Part shown: positions 1 to 9,499 of the stretch, one piece after another
Layout of the letters: every line of letters starts with the position of its first letter
Numbering within the stretch: the stretch's first letter is position 1
From: Paenibacillus sp. L3-i20
Lineage (GTDB): Bacteria; Bacillota; Bacilli; Paenibacillales; Paenibacillaceae
Reading direction: 5' to 3'
Assembly (NCBI RefSeq): GCF_022180385.2
Contig: NZ_BQME02000002.1
Coordinates: 2,072,501-2,136,500 of the forward strand
Length of the DNA: 64,000 nt
The notes under the pieces: model-generated
Told to the model about the DNA's origin: nothing
Databases searched by the model: none
What the model saw: the letters and a program-made list of their open reading frames with translations, nothing else
Translations under genes and position numbers: made by a program

Positions 1-1
1 A

Positions 2-457
2 TATCGTTCAGAAGCCGATTCCGCAGATTTAAATCGTTCTATGGCCTATTTTCTTAAAGATAATGGCGTGCTTAAAGGAAATGTTGAGGAAGTACTCGAC
101 GTCTACTTTCATCATTGCTCAATCCAAGTTACATGCGCAGACCTTGGGCGTATGGCACTTGTACTTGCTTTTGACGGGACAGACCCAATAACAGGTATAC
201 ATTTAATTCCTCGTCAATATGTTCAAATCGCCAAAACGTTTATGGTTACTTGTGGGATGTACAATGCTTCTGGTGAGTTCGCAATTGAAGTAGGATTACC
301 CGCGAAGAGTGGCGTGGCCGGGGGAATTCTTACGATGGTTCCAGGGAAATATGGCATAGGTATAATTGGACCTGCATTAAACCCTAAAGGAAACAGTATA
401 GCTGGCGTTCATTTACTTGAGACAATGTCCCGTGAAATGGATTGGAGCCTATTTTAA
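2..457 (+). CDS. glsA: Glutaminase A, C-terminal part (partial at left edge)
   Basis: The protein hydrolyses L-glutamine to glutamate and ammonia in the cytoplasm and belongs to the serine-dependent beta-lactamase-like glutaminase family. The open frame enters from the left edge, so only about the last 150 residues are present. Visible family features are the segment around DLNRSMAYFLKDNG, close to the usual NRNxAxAYxLK stretch, and the SGVAGGI motif followed by the conserved PGKYGIGIIGPALNPKGNS block. The gene ends normally and is followed by a bidirectional hairpin shared with the convergent SLH gene. Identification is firm; the start and catalytic Ser-Lys region lie outside the window. Confidence 0.9.
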   Translation, partial: YRSEADSADLNRSMAYFLKDNGVLKGNVEEVLDVYFHHCSIQVTCADLGRMALVLAFDGTDPITGIHLIPRQYVQIAKTFMVTCGMYNASGEFAIEVGLPAKSGVAGGILTMVPGKYGIGIIGPALNPKGNSIAGVHLLETMSREMDWSLF

Positions 458-506
458 ACAACATAATCAAACTAAGATAGCCAACTAAATTTGTGATAAC
501 AAAAAC

Positions 507-540
507 AAAGGAGCGCGAACAATTGTTCACGCTCCTTTAT
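507..540. terminator. Bidirectional terminator between glsA and the SLH gene
   Basis: An inverted repeat with arms AAAGGAGCG and CGCTCCTTT encloses a further GAACA/TGTTC pairing. It lies between the convergent ends of the glutaminase and the SLH protein gene and probably serves both. Confidence 0.75.
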
Positions 541-567
541 ACATAAAAACTTATATGTTACTTATTG

Positions 568-1632
568 TTATTGCTCTTCAGATAAAAAGAATGCGTAGAT
601 CCTCCAGCTGTCATCATTCATCTTTTTCAACAAGTAGATGCCATCGTTGGATACATCCGTCTTACTTGTTTCACCATCTTTATCAGTTGATATTGAATAA
701 GCACCTTTTGTTGACTCTACTATAGCAAACCGGTCTGTCTTATCAAGAACTGTTAATTGTTGCTCACTAGTTATTTGGAAGCCAATGTTGACCCCTTCAC
801 TTACTAACCCAATGAGTCCAGCATTATACTCAGCATCTACAGCTAATTCGTAGCCTGTAAAATACTTTTCAGACAATTTTTCCAGTTGATCAAATTGCTT
901 CGAGTTAATGATTTCGATAGCCTCTTTCTGTGAATTCAAAACGTTATCAAAAAGAACTTTGTCCGTTGGCAAATCACTCATTTGCAAATCGAGTGCACGT
1001 TGCAACATAACAACAGCCTCAGCACGTTTCGCGTTTGAGAACGGTCTAAACTCTTGCTCCGTCACCCCGTTTACAATTCCTATCTCATACGCAGAAGCAA
1101 TCGATTCTGTAGCATAATAGTTAGGAACATCGATAAAGGATGTCTCACCCAACTCTTTATTAAAAGATACGGAATTTTGGAATGCTCTTACAACCATCGT
1201 AGCAATATCACCACGATTAATGAATTTATTAGGCTCAAATTGAGACTCTCCAACACCATTCACTACACCGAGTGAACTTGCAATCCGAATGGACTCGTAA
1301 TACCATTCATCCTCTGTAACGTCAGTAAATGACTTACCTGCTTGATTGCTCTTCAATGATAGTGCTCGAACTAACATAGTAACAAATTCAGCTCTTGTAA
1401 CGCTTTTTTCCGGCTTTACAGTTACAACACCATTATAATCCTCATAACCTTTAAGTAAATCTGCTGATACAAAATTATCAAGTTCATTGTATGCCCAGTG
1501 CTCCTCAATATCTACAGGGAAGTACATTTCCAGATCAACCGGCTCTGCCCCATAAGTCGTAGTAGCTTGTGCTGGAAATAATAGTGCGACAGCTAGCGTA
1601 AACGGTAAAATTACTGAAAAAATCTTTTTCAA
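568..1632 (-). CDS. Secreted S-layer homology (SLH) domain protein
   Basis: This is a cell-surface protein of about 354 residues, attached through three N-terminal SLH domains that typically bind pyruvylated secondary cell-wall polymer. The start chosen is a TTG preceded by AGAGGGG. It gives a short basic N-terminus (LKKIF) and a hydrophobic signal peptide ending near AQA. The SLH repeats follow directly: one from DIEEHWAY, one from FTDVTEDEWYYESI, one from FIDVPNYYATESI, each with the RAEFVTML, RGDIATMV or RAEAVVML half. The C-terminal 140 residues contain no domain I recognise but resemble a small NTF2- or DUF4878-like fold. A longer frame with an upstream ATG exists but lacks a ribosome site. 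Function beyond wall anchoring is unknown. Confidence 0.85.
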   Translation of the reverse strand: MKKIFSVILPFTLAVALLFPAQATTTYGAEPVDLEMYFPVDIEEHWAYNELDNFVSADLLKGYEDYNGVVTVKPEKSVTRAEFVTMLVRALSLKSNQAGKSFTDVTEDEWYYESIRIASSLGVVNGVGESQFEPNKFINRGDIATMVVRAFQNSVSFNKELGETSFIDVPNYYATESIASAYEIGIVNGVTEQEFRPFSNAKRAEAVVMLQRALDLQMSDLPTDKVLFDNVLNSQKEAIEIINSKQFDQLEKLSEKYFTGYELAVDAEYNAGLIGLVSEGVNIGFQITSEQQLTVLDKTDRFAIVESTKGAYSISTDKDGETSKTDVSNDGIYLLKKMNDDSWRIYAFFLSEEQ

Positions 1633-1724
1633 TTTGATGTTCCCCTCTAAGAAAGTAATAATTGCATTCAAGTAGAATATCTAATTGAGGAAGTACTGTC
1701 TAGCGGTAAAATGTGGACAGACGT

Positions 1725-3569
1725 TTACTCATTTAATACGAACTGCGATTTTACTAATTTTCTAAAAAACCCATTGTGACGAACAAGTTCGTCATGGGAC
1801 CCTTTCTCTATAATTCGACCATCCTGCAAAACAATAATTTGATCTGCTTGTTTTATCGTATTCAATCGATGGGCTATAACAAAGCTTGTGCGTCCTTTCA
1901 TTAATCGTTGCAGTGCCTCTTGAATTTTTATTTCCGTTATCGTATCAATACTGCTTGTGGCTTCGTCCAATACGAGAATTGTTGGGCTTGCAAGAATGGC
2001 TCGAGCAATCGCAATCAACTGTTTTTGACCTTGGCTTATACCCGCTCCGTTCAGCTTCAATCTTGCCTCATAACTCCCTTTCATTCGCATAATAAAAGAA
2101 TGAGCATTCGCTTGAATAGCAGCTGCCTCAACTTCTTCATCAGTTGCTTCTAATCTACCATAACGAATATTTTCTCGAATTGTCCCTTCGAACAGAAATG
2201 GATCTTGCAAAACAAAGGCCATATGACTACGTAAACTTTCTCGTTGTACCTCATTAATATTGTAATTATCTATTTGAATCTGCCCAGAGAGCGGCTCGTA
2301 AAACCTACAAAGCAATCCAATTAGTGTTGTCTTACCCGCTCCAGTAGGTCCTACGAAAGCGACAGTCTCCCCTTTTTTTGCTGTGAAACTAATATCTCTT
2401 AATGCATCACTCTCTGTACCATAAGCAAATGATACATTTTGAAACTCCACTTTTCCTTCTATATTATGTAGCTTTATAGTGTTCTTTTCATCGGCTTCCT
2501 CAATTTCTTCATCCAAAATATGAAATACTCGCTCAGCACCAGCTATTGCAGATAGTAACGTATTCCACTGATTTGCTAAGTCATTCAAAGGACGCGTAAA
2601 TTGTCTCGAAAACTCCGCAAATATAACGATAATGCCTATAGTAATGGATGAACCTTCCAATATTAGTAATGCGCCGATACCAGCAATAAGAGCAAAACTT
2701 AAGTTGTTTAGCCCATTCATTAGCTTTGGAATGAATCCAGATATCGTCTGAGCCCAAAATCCCGAGGCATGGATACGTTCATTACGAATTCTAAATTGCT
2801 CAATAACTGTTCGTTCTTGTGAAAATGCTTTGACAATACGTTGACCCGACAAGGTCTCCTCCACAAAACCATTCATATCTCCAAGATTGCGTTGCTGCAC
2901 CCTAAATAATTGACCTGTCTGACTCGTAATCCACTTCATACCCAATATCATTAGTGGTACAACAATAAACGTAATCAATGTAAGAATAGGACTAAGCGTT
3001 AACATGACTCCAATAATACCTACTAATAAAAGAACGCTTGAAAATAATTGGATGAAGGAACTATTGAGTGATGAACTTACATTTTCAATATCATTCGTAA
3101 CACGGCTCATTAGTTCTCCATGCTGACGTTTCCCGAAAAAAGGAATAGGGAGCTTGTGCATATGGTTAAATAAATCTCTACGCATCTTAGTAATTGTTTG
3201 CTGTGAAATTTCAATCATCCATATGTTCTGAAGCCACATTGTAATTGCATGAAGCGCATAAACAACAGCCATCCAAATCAAATACGGGATAAAACCACTA
3301 TTATTCTCATGAAAAAAATGATCGATTGCTGTACCAGCTAAATAAGGACCCAGCAATGAAAAAATCGTACTAACAACGATCATTGCAACGACTAAAATAA
3401 GCTTCGAGCGATGTTGGATCAAATAACCCCATATTCTCTTCAGAGTTCCGATTGCATCTTTCGTTTTGGGCTTGCGCTTAGGTGAAACACTATTCTCGTT
3501 AGATCTCGAGTCACCTTCAGTAGCACTGGGACGGGAATAACAAAATGGCTCCTTCAATTGTTTAAGCAT
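1725..3569 (-). CDS. ABC exporter half-transporter, BmrD/YheH-like
   Basis: This is the second gene of a two-gene ABC multidrug-type exporter. The protein of about 614 residues has an N-terminal six-helix membrane domain and a C-terminal nucleotide-binding domain. Walker A reads GPTGAGKTT, Walker B ends VLDEATSS with the catalytic Glu, and the signature loop reads ISQGQKQ instead of LSGGQ. The changed signature pairs with the changed Walker B of the upstream partner, as in the BmrC/BmrD heterodimer of Bacillus subtilis. The start chosen follows GGGAG and overlaps the 3' end of the upstream gene by 8 bases; a longer version starting 21 bases earlier is less likely. Substrate is unknown; drugs or lipids are typical. 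Confidence 0.85.
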   Translation of the reverse strand: MLKQLKEPFCYSRPSATEGDSRSNENSVSPKRKPKTKDAIGTLKRIWGYLIQHRSKLILVVAMIVVSTIFSLLGPYLAGTAIDHFFHENNSGFIPYLIWMAVVYALHAITMWLQNIWMIEISQQTITKMRRDLFNHMHKLPIPFFGKRQHGELMSRVTNDIENVSSSLNSSFIQLFSSVLLLVGIIGVMLTLSPILTLITFIVVPLMILGMKWITSQTGQLFRVQQRNLGDMNGFVEETLSGQRIVKAFSQERTVIEQFRIRNERIHASGFWAQTISGFIPKLMNGLNNLSFALIAGIGALLILEGSSITIGIIVIFAEFSRQFTRPLNDLANQWNTLLSAIAGAERVFHILDEEIEEADEKNTIKLHNIEGKVEFQNVSFAYGTESDALRDISFTAKKGETVAFVGPTGAGKTTLIGLLCRFYEPLSGQIQIDNYNINEVQRESLRSHMAFVLQDPFLFEGTIRENIRYGRLEATDEEVEAAAIQANAHSFIMRMKGSYEARLKLNGAGISQGQKQLIAIARAILASPTILVLDEATSSIDTITEIKIQEALQRLMKGRTSFVIAHRLNTIKQADQIIVLQDGRIIEKGSHDELVRHNGFFRKLVKSQFVLNE

Positions 3570-5289
3570 TTGACACTCCCACTCCACCAAATTGAGATAT
3601 ATAAATCTTGTAATAAAGCTCGGAAGTGCGCATTAATTCTCCATGTGTCCCGTAAGCTAGCAGTCTGCCATCATCGAGAAGCAAAATGGCATCCGCATTT
3701 ATAGTCGAACTAACCTTTTGAGTAACTAGGAATGTCGTACATTGAATTTCCTTTAATGAATCAAGTAGCGCTCTCTCCGTATGTACATCAAGTGCGCTTG
3801 TACAATCATCTAGCAACAATATTGTCGGTTGTCGTATTAAAGCTCTCGCTATCGTCAGCCTTTGCTTCTGTCCACCCGAGAGATTTACCCCTTTTTGTCC
3901 AATCATAGAATCATATTGCATCGGCAACTTCATTATCGTATCGTGAATTTGAGCCTGGCGAGCAGCCTTCATTATCTCCTCTAATGTAGCGTCATCCTTG
4001 CCCCATCGAATATTATCCGCAACTGTTCCTGAAAACAGCATGATATCCTGTGGGACATAACCAATTCGTTGTCGCAATCGCTCAAGCTTAATTAATCTAT
4101 TATCAGCACCATCAATCGTTACAATCCCGTCTTCAACATCATACAGACGGGGAATAAGTTGGAGGAGTGATGACTTCCCTGACCCCGTTGCTCCCATTAT
4201 CGCAATCGTTTCTGAAGGAGCTGCTCTGAAGCTGATGTTTTCCAAAACAGGGATCTCTCCCTCTGAATAACGGAATGTGACATTACTAAACTCTACCTCT
4301 CCAAATTCAAGCTTTGAATTTTCATCTTTATTCGTATCTTTTAAATCTATTTCTGTTAAAACAATTTCTTCTACTCGCTGTGCTGATGCTTTCGCCTTAG
4401 AAAAGTTTACTACGAGCATAGACATTAGAGATAACGCTCCGGTTGCTCTCGTCATATAATTCAGGATAGCTACAATTTCTCCAACTGTAGCATCATTGGC
4501 ATCCAGTTCTAAGCGACCGAACCAAAGAACAGCAATAACGCTTGCATTCATAACGAGAAGAATAATCGGCATCGTTAACTCAGTCAGCCTCATTGCCATT
4601 ATTGTCCGATTCATAAGTTCTCCGCTTGCATTGCCGAAGCGGCTCGACTCATGCTTGATTCGCACAAATACACGAATAAGTCTCATTCCAATTAAACTCT
4701 GCTGCATGACTCCGTTCAATAGATCCAACTGTTGTTGTACCCCACGGAATAAGTTGCTTCCCCGCTTCAGTACCCAAACAAGAAATATAGCCAAAAAAGG
4801 AATAGCTGCAGCAAACCAAATAGCTAGTACTGGGTTTACGACAAAAGCCATTATAATACTGCCAACTACATATAAAGGTGCACGGAGCATAATCCTTAAT
4901 CCCATAAATATCGTATTCTGCAATTGCATAACATCATTCGTTAGTCTTGTAATCATAGATGATTCAGGGAACCGATTAAAACTAGCATAGGAAAATGTCT
5001 GAACTTTCTCAAAAAGTGTTTTCCGCAGATCGAAGCCAAAGCTTTGACTAACATGGGCAGCGTAAAATGAACTAAATATACCTATTACAAATGCAAGGAT
5101 GGAGCACACTAAGAGTGCACCTCCCCACATAAACACAACATTCAACTGATTTTGTTGAATTCCATCATCAATAATTTTTATCATCAAGTAAGGTTGCAGC
5201 AATTCCGTAACTAGCTCGATGAGCATGAGCAAGATAGCAGCGACTGCGGCAATACGATACTTCTTTAAATGTGAAAAAACGGTACTCAT
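3562..5289 (-). CDS. ABC exporter half-transporter, BmrC/YheI-like
   Basis: This is the first gene of the exporter pair. The 575-residue protein has six predicted membrane helices in the first 310 residues and an ATP-binding domain after them. Walker A is GATGSGKSS, the signature is canonical (LSGGQKQR), and Walker B ends LLLDDCTSALD. The catalytic Glu is therefore replaced by Asp, marking a degenerate ATP site, as in BmrC. Together with the downstream partner it should form one competent and one impaired ATP site. The start is the ATG after GGGGAGG; an ATG 21 bases upstream is in frame but lacks a good ribosome site. The two genes overlap and are surely co-transcribed. Identity as a heterodimer half is firm; the drug or lipid substrate is unknown. 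Confidence 0.85.
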   Translation of the reverse strand: MSTVFSHLKKYRIAAVAAILLMLIELVTELLQPYLMIKIIDDGIQQNQLNVVFMWGGALLVCSILAFVIGIFSSFYAAHVSQSFGFDLRKTLFEKVQTFSYASFNRFPESSMITRLTNDVMQLQNTIFMGLRIMLRAPLYVVGSIIMAFVVNPVLAIWFAAAIPFLAIFLVWVLKRGSNLFRGVQQQLDLLNGVMQQSLIGMRLIRVFVRIKHESSRFGNASGELMNRTIMAMRLTELTMPIILLVMNASVIAVLWFGRLELDANDATVGEIVAILNYMTRATGALSLMSMLVVNFSKAKASAQRVEEIVLTEIDLKDTNKDENSKLEFGEVEFSNVTFRYSEGEIPVLENISFRAAPSETIAIMGATGSGKSSLLQLIPRLYDVEDGIVTIDGADNRLIKLERLRQRIGYVPQDIMLFSGTVADNIRWGKDDATLEEIMKAARQAQIHDTIMKLPMQYDSMIGQKGVNLSGGQKQRLTIARALIRQPTILLLDDCTSALDVHTERALLDSLKEIQCTTFLVTQKVSSTINADAILLLDDGRLLAYGTHGELMRTSELYYKIYISQFGGVGVSNA

Positions 5290-5585
5290 CTCTGCACCTC
5301 CCCAATTCATTTTAAATAAACTAATAATCGCTTTCTATCCCAGATTGATGGTATTATGCGTATATGTTGATTTCTGTTTTTATTATAACGCTCCATAATT
5401 GAATTTTCTCTCTTTGATTTCAACAACTGAAACTAGGGATACTATCTACTATTGAATAGGGATAAATTCCTACTTTTACCTCTTAAGTATTGAGTAACGA
5501 ATCTAATTAGACTACTATTGGACTATATACATTTACAATTTATTAATATTTCCTATTCTTTCACTACATTGCAGGAGTTGAGAAC

Positions 5586-6500
5586 ATGAGCAACCGTGCA
5601 CGTTCTATAGAAGATGCAGCTAAACAGTTCGTCAACACGTTAAGACATATTGTTGATGTCAACACGATCTGTATCTCCCTATATGACCAGTCGATGATCA
5701 ATCGCGTTATTCACGCTTATAATAGAGAAGATATGTACATCGCAAGCGGTATGCCTATGCCAACTCTGCTAGCAGCTACAACGATGGAACCTCCAAATGG
5801 AAACACGATTATTGACATACCTAACCTATTGGAAGATGAGCGAACAGTCTCGTCTGAACTCGCCATTCAATACGGCTCACTTGCTATTAAAAGCCTTATT
5901 ATATATAAAACTGAAAACAATGCACCTATCGGATCATTTAGTCTCATACATTCAGCACCATTTCAGTTATCACAAGTACAGCATGAAACGCTATTATCCA
6001 TGTCTGCATTATTTGGGTATATGGTCGAATTAGAAAATGCAAGTTTAACAGACAGTTTAACAGGCCTCTACAATCGAAGATATTTGTCTCATCTCTTCAA
6101 TAGCGGTTCGGACAAACTGTACAGCGTTTTGTTTATCGATATTGATGATTTTAAAGAGGTCAATGATATTTATGGCCATGATACTGGCGATGCTCTGCTA
6201 CTAGAAATTGCTGGTAGGCTGAAACATAATGTTCGTAAAACAGACGTTCTCATCAGATACGGTGGAGATGAATTTTTAATTTGTTTCCAGCACTTAGTAG
6301 ATGATCAGGATTTGAAGTTTGTATCAGACAAAATAGAGCATTCCCTTAAGGAACCCTACTCTATTGATGGTAAATTGATTAGCATTTGCGCAAGTGTCGG
6401 TGTTAGCTCCAGACAAGGCGGCGGTTCGACACTGCAAGAACTTATATCTGATGCTGACCAGTCTATGTACACAGTCAAAAATAACGAAAAGAACCAATGA
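5586..6500 (+). CDS. GAF-like sensor diguanylate cyclase (GGDEF)
   Basis: The 304-residue protein probably makes cyclic di-GMP from GTP in the cytoplasm. The first 155 residues look like a GAF-type sensor domain with no membrane segment. The GGDEF domain begins at TDSLTGLYNRRYL, and the active site reads RYGGDEF near residue 225. The motif RxxD occurs just before it (RKTD, then five residues to GGDEF), so an inhibitory product-binding I-site is present. The metal-binding stretch is FIDIDDFK. The start follows GCAGGAG. No EAL or HD-GYP partner is nearby. The gene ends inside a terminator shared with the convergent histidine kinase. Confidence 0.9.
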   Translation: MSNRARSIEDAAKQFVNTLRHIVDVNTICISLYDQSMINRVIHAYNREDMYIASGMPMPTLLAATTMEPPNGNTIIDIPNLLEDERTVSSELAIQYGSLAIKSLIIYKTENNAPIGSFSLIHSAPFQLSQVQHETLLSMSALFGYMVELENASLTDSLTGLYNRRYLSHLFNSGSDKLYSVLFIDIDDFKEVNDIYGHDTGDALLLEIAGRLKHNVRKTDVLIRYGGDEFLICFQHLVDDQDLKFVSDKIEHSLKEPYSIDGKLISICASVGVSSRQGGGSTLQELISDADQSMYTVKNNEKNQ

Positions 6501-6527
6501 CGCTAAGCGTTCAAAGGTTCTTTTTTT
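6487..6527. terminator. Bidirectional terminator spanning both stop codons
   Basis: Arms AAAGAACC and GGTTCTTT flank an inner GACGC/GCGTT pairing, with T-tracts on both strands. The hairpin includes the last codons of the GGDEF gene and of the convergent kinase gene, whose coding ends are only two bases apart. Confidence 0.8.
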
Positions 6528-7840
6528 ATTTCCGAAGATTGAAATTGATTAAGATGAATTTCACAAATAGTACCTTGATTCGGCTTACTTCTAAACAATA
6601 TCTTCCCATCCATAGCTTTCACTAAGCTCATAACGACCATAAGTCCTAGGCCCGTACCGCTTTCTTTTGTCGTAAAATATGGCATTCCAATCCGTTTCAA
6701 CTGTTCACTGCTCATTCCCACCCCAGTATCCCTTATGAGAATTTGCACTTGATTATGTATAACTTGTGTGTGAACGGTCAGCAAACCGCCATTTGTCATA
6801 GACTCAATCGCATTTTTCATAATATTAAGCATACATTGCTGAAACTGTTTTGGCTGAGCATTTATGAATGGCTCCATCTCAGACATATGATGTGTAACGA
6901 TTGATATATTCATCTGTACGGAATAGGGCTGCAACCACTGAACTATACTATCTATCTCTTGCTTAACATCTAACCTCTTCGCAATCTCTATGTTTGGTTT
7001 GGAAAAATTCAAATATTCTGTAATGATCTTATTCGCATGATCTAGACCTTCCAGTGCATATTTGCGATATCGCTCGAAATTTTCTTTTGAGAGCTTATCC
7101 ACATTCATTAGCTGAAGAAAACCTCGTGCTGTTGTCAGTGGATTTCTAATCTCATGAGAAATAGAAGCTGCTAATTGACCCACGGATTGATTCCTTTCAG
7201 ATAAAATAAGCTCCCTGCGAAGGCGAGCCTGATTTTTTACGAAAAGGTACATGAATGGTATTAGTGGGGATGTAAGCAACGTTGCTGTAACAAGAAATCC
7301 CAATTGATTAAAAGGCAATAGTGGTTTTTGTAACCACTGTTCTATCGCAATAAATACAGCCATATAAGTAGAAACCGATAGAAGTGAAAACAAAGCCATA
7401 CGGCCAAATGATTCCCAGCGCAACTTTCGTATCAAAATAGTACCTAATACGATTAGCATTGTGCTGCTCGTGATCATCCCGATCGGCTCATTTCCGAATA
7501 AATATATACCACAAACTACAAACATAATATTGGCTAGCACGCTGGAGATGTAACCTTTTATAAAAATGGTCATTAATAAAAATAACGGAGTAAAAAGTAA
7601 GGAGAAAATTAATGGACCAACATCTTCAGTAGTTGCATATATGCCGATTAAAGCAAATCCTATTGCCACATAAAGAAATTGTCGTTGTCGATGCTGAAGT
7701 TTAAGTTTGGATATAAGGACTAGATAAGTAACACAAGCTGCAAAAATATATAACCAAACATGTATCAGAGGGCTCCATAACGATTCAATCACATACGCCA
7801 ATCCCTTCATGCGTAATTCTATTGAAGTTATTCTCATCAT
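6503..7840 (-). CDS. Membrane sensor histidine kinase (sporulation-kinase-like)
   Basis: This 445-residue kinase autophosphorylates on His and probably passes phosphate to an unlinked regulator. About six hydrophobic segments fill residues 25 to 205, then a short linker leads to the dimerisation box ISHEIRNPLTTARGF with the phosphorylated His. The ATPase domain has the N-box NIMKNAIES, then DTGVGM and GTGLGL. The architecture (membrane sensor, no HAMP, no adjacent response regulator) resembles KinB-type sporulation phosphorelay kinases, but that assignment is inference. The ATG chosen has no clear ribosome site. A GTG at 7792 preceded by AAGGGA would shorten the protein by 16 residues and may be the real start. 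Confidence 0.85.
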   Translation of the reverse strand: MMRITSIELRMKGLAYVIESLWSPLIHVWLYIFAACVTYLVLISKLKLQHRQRQFLYVAIGFALIGIYATTEDVGPLIFSLLFTPLFLLMTIFIKGYISSVLANIMFVVCGIYLFGNEPIGMITSSTMLIVLGTILIRKLRWESFGRMALFSLLSVSTYMAVFIAIEQWLQKPLLPFNQLGFLVTATLLTSPLIPFMYLFVKNQARLRRELILSERNQSVGQLAASISHEIRNPLTTARGFLQLMNVDKLSKENFERYRKYALEGLDHANKIITEYLNFSKPNIEIAKRLDVKQEIDSIVQWLQPYSVQMNISIVTHHMSEMEPFINAQPKQFQQCMLNIMKNAIESMTNGGLLTVHTQVIHNQVQILIRDTGVGMSSEQLKRIGMPYFTTKESGTGLGLMVVMSLVKAMDGKILFRSKPNQGTICEIHLNQFQSSEIKKEPLNA

Positions 7841-7907
7841 TTATTATCTATTTATTCGACATTTATCAAAATATCCCTTCTATAAAATTTCTAGTTTCTG
7901 TTTGTTC

Positions 7908-7937
7908 TTCATATCCTTATCTAAAAGATCATACATA
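7908..7937 (+). promoter_or_regulatory. Candidate sigma-E promoter of spoVR
   Basis: TTCATATC, then 14 bases, then CATACATA lies about 40 bases before the spoVR start. This matches the mother-cell sigma-E pattern (ATA in the -35 element, CATACA in the -10) and fits the sigma-E control known for spoVR in Bacillus subtilis. Confidence 0.6.
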
Positions 7938-7975
7938 TGGTATGAAACGTATTTACCTATTCGGAGGGATGATTG

Positions 7976-9427
7976 ATGAAGCAAGATGAGATGCGCGAGC
8001 TAGAGCGAGCCATCGATGAGATTACTGAAATTGCTCAAGGCTTCGGCCTTGACTTCTATCAAATGCGTTATGAAATATGTCCTGCTGACATTATTTACAC
8101 GTTCGGTGCATACGGTATGCCTACTCGTTTCAGCCATTGGAGCTTCGGCAAAACCTTTAATAAGATGAAGATGCAATACGATTTTGGCCTAAGTAAAATT
8201 TATGAACTCGTCATCAACTCTAATCCTTGTTATGCCTTTTTGCTGGAAGGAAACTCACTTATCCAAAATAAATTAATTGTCGCGCATGTATTAGCTCATT
8301 GCGATTTCTTTAAAAACAATGCACGTTTTGGTGTATCTAATCGCAATATGGTGGAGAGTATGTCCGCTACCGCTGATCGAATCCATCAATATGAAATGCT
8401 GTACGGTTCTGAGGCAGTTGAGAAATTTATTGATGCTATTCTTGCAATTCAAGAACATGTTGATCCAACACTAATTAAACCGTATCAGCTGGACAAAAAA
8501 CGGTACATTGAAATGAACCAAAAAGAAAACGATCGTTCATCAGGACAATTGCCGAACACCAGCTTTGAAGATTTGTGGGACCTTGATTTAGATGCTGCCG
8601 CGGAAGCAAAAGCACTAGCGGAGACACAGAAGGCAGAGGCTAAACGTTTTCCTCCTAAGCCGGAGAAAGACATTATATGGTTCATAGAAGAGTATTCCCC
8701 TATTCTTGAGGACTGGCAACGCGACATACTAACGATGCTGCGCGATGAGATGTTGTACTTCTGGCCACAGATTGAGACGAAGATTATGAATGAAGGCTGG
8801 GCTTCCTATTGGCATCAACGCATCTTGCGCGAGATGGATTTGACAAGCGATGAGACCATTGAGTTTGCTAAACTTAATTCATCCGTCGTTGTCCCATCTC
8901 GAAATAGTCTTAATCCATATTATTTGGGTTTAAAGATATTTGAGGATATTGAACGTCGCTGGGACAATCCAACGAAAGAGGAGCAAGAGCGATTCCATCG
9001 TGTTCCTGGCAAGGGGAAAGAGAAAATTTTTGAAGTGAGGGAAAATGATTCAGACATCTCATTTCTTCGCAATTATTTAACAAAAGAACTTGTGGATGAG
9101 CTGGATCTTTACATCTTTGAGAAAAAAGGACCTGAGTGGAAAATAACAGATAAGTCATGGGAAAAAATTCGTGATCAATTGGTATATTCCAAAGTAAATG
9201 GTGGTTTTCCTAGCTTGCTCGTCAAAGATGGTGACTTTAACCGGGTAGGCGAGATGTATTTGATTCATCAATTTGAAGGAACAGAGCTTGACCTCAAATA
9301 TGTGGAACGTACACTTCCTTATGTAGTACAGTTGTGGGGGAAAAATGTTCATCTCGAAACGATTGTCGAGGATAAACGGATCGTATTTTCCTGTGATGGA
9401 AAGAAGACAAGTCGAAAGTTCCTGTGA
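7976..9427 (+). CDS. spoVR: SpoVR family stage V sporulation protein
   Basis: SpoVR is needed for normal spore cortex formation in Bacillus subtilis; its biochemical activity is not settled. The protein has 483 residues, near the family length of about 470. The conserved block around residue 100 reads AHVLAHCDFFKNNARF, and FWPQIETKIMNEGWASYWH near residue 265 is another family hallmark. The ATG chosen is eight bases after GGAGG; a TTG three bases earlier is also in frame. A sigma-E-type promoter precedes it and a hairpin terminator follows. SpoVR genes usually travel with prkA and yhbH; prkA is 4 kb away here and yhbH is not seen. A broken second copy lies downstream. Confidence 0.93.
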   Translation: MKQDEMRELERAIDEITEIAQGFGLDFYQMRYEICPADIIYTFGAYGMPTRFSHWSFGKTFNKMKMQYDFGLSKIYELVINSNPCYAFLLEGNSLIQNKLIVAHVLAHCDFFKNNARFGVSNRNMVESMSATADRIHQYEMLYGSEAVEKFIDAILAIQEHVDPTLIKPYQLDKKRYIEMNQKENDRSSGQLPNTSFEDLWDLDLDAAAEAKALAETQKAEAKRFPPKPEKDIIWFIEEYSPILEDWQRDILTMLRDEMLYFWPQIETKIMNEGWASYWHQRILREMDLTSDETIEFAKLNSSVVVPSRNSLNPYYLGLKIFEDIERRWDNPTKEEQERFHRVPGKGKEKIFEVRENDSDISFLRNYLTKELVDELDLYIFEKKGPEWKITDKSWEKIRDQLVYSKVNGGFPSLLVKDGDFNRVGEMYLIHQFEGTELDLKYVERTLPYVVQLWGKNVHLETIVEDKRIVFSCDGKKTSRKFL

Positions 9428-9444
9428 ACTTCGTTTTGGCAGAA

Positions 9445-9478
9445 TAAACGGAGGGCTCCGATGGAACCCTCCGTTTAT
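9445..9478. terminator. Terminator after spoVR, shared with the Uma2 gene
   Basis: AAACGGAGGG and CCCTCCGTTT form a strong stem with an 11-base loop, followed by T residues on the plus strand and preceded by an A-rich stretch. Confidence 0.8.
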
Positions 9479-9499
9479 TTTTAATATAGTGTAAAATTA

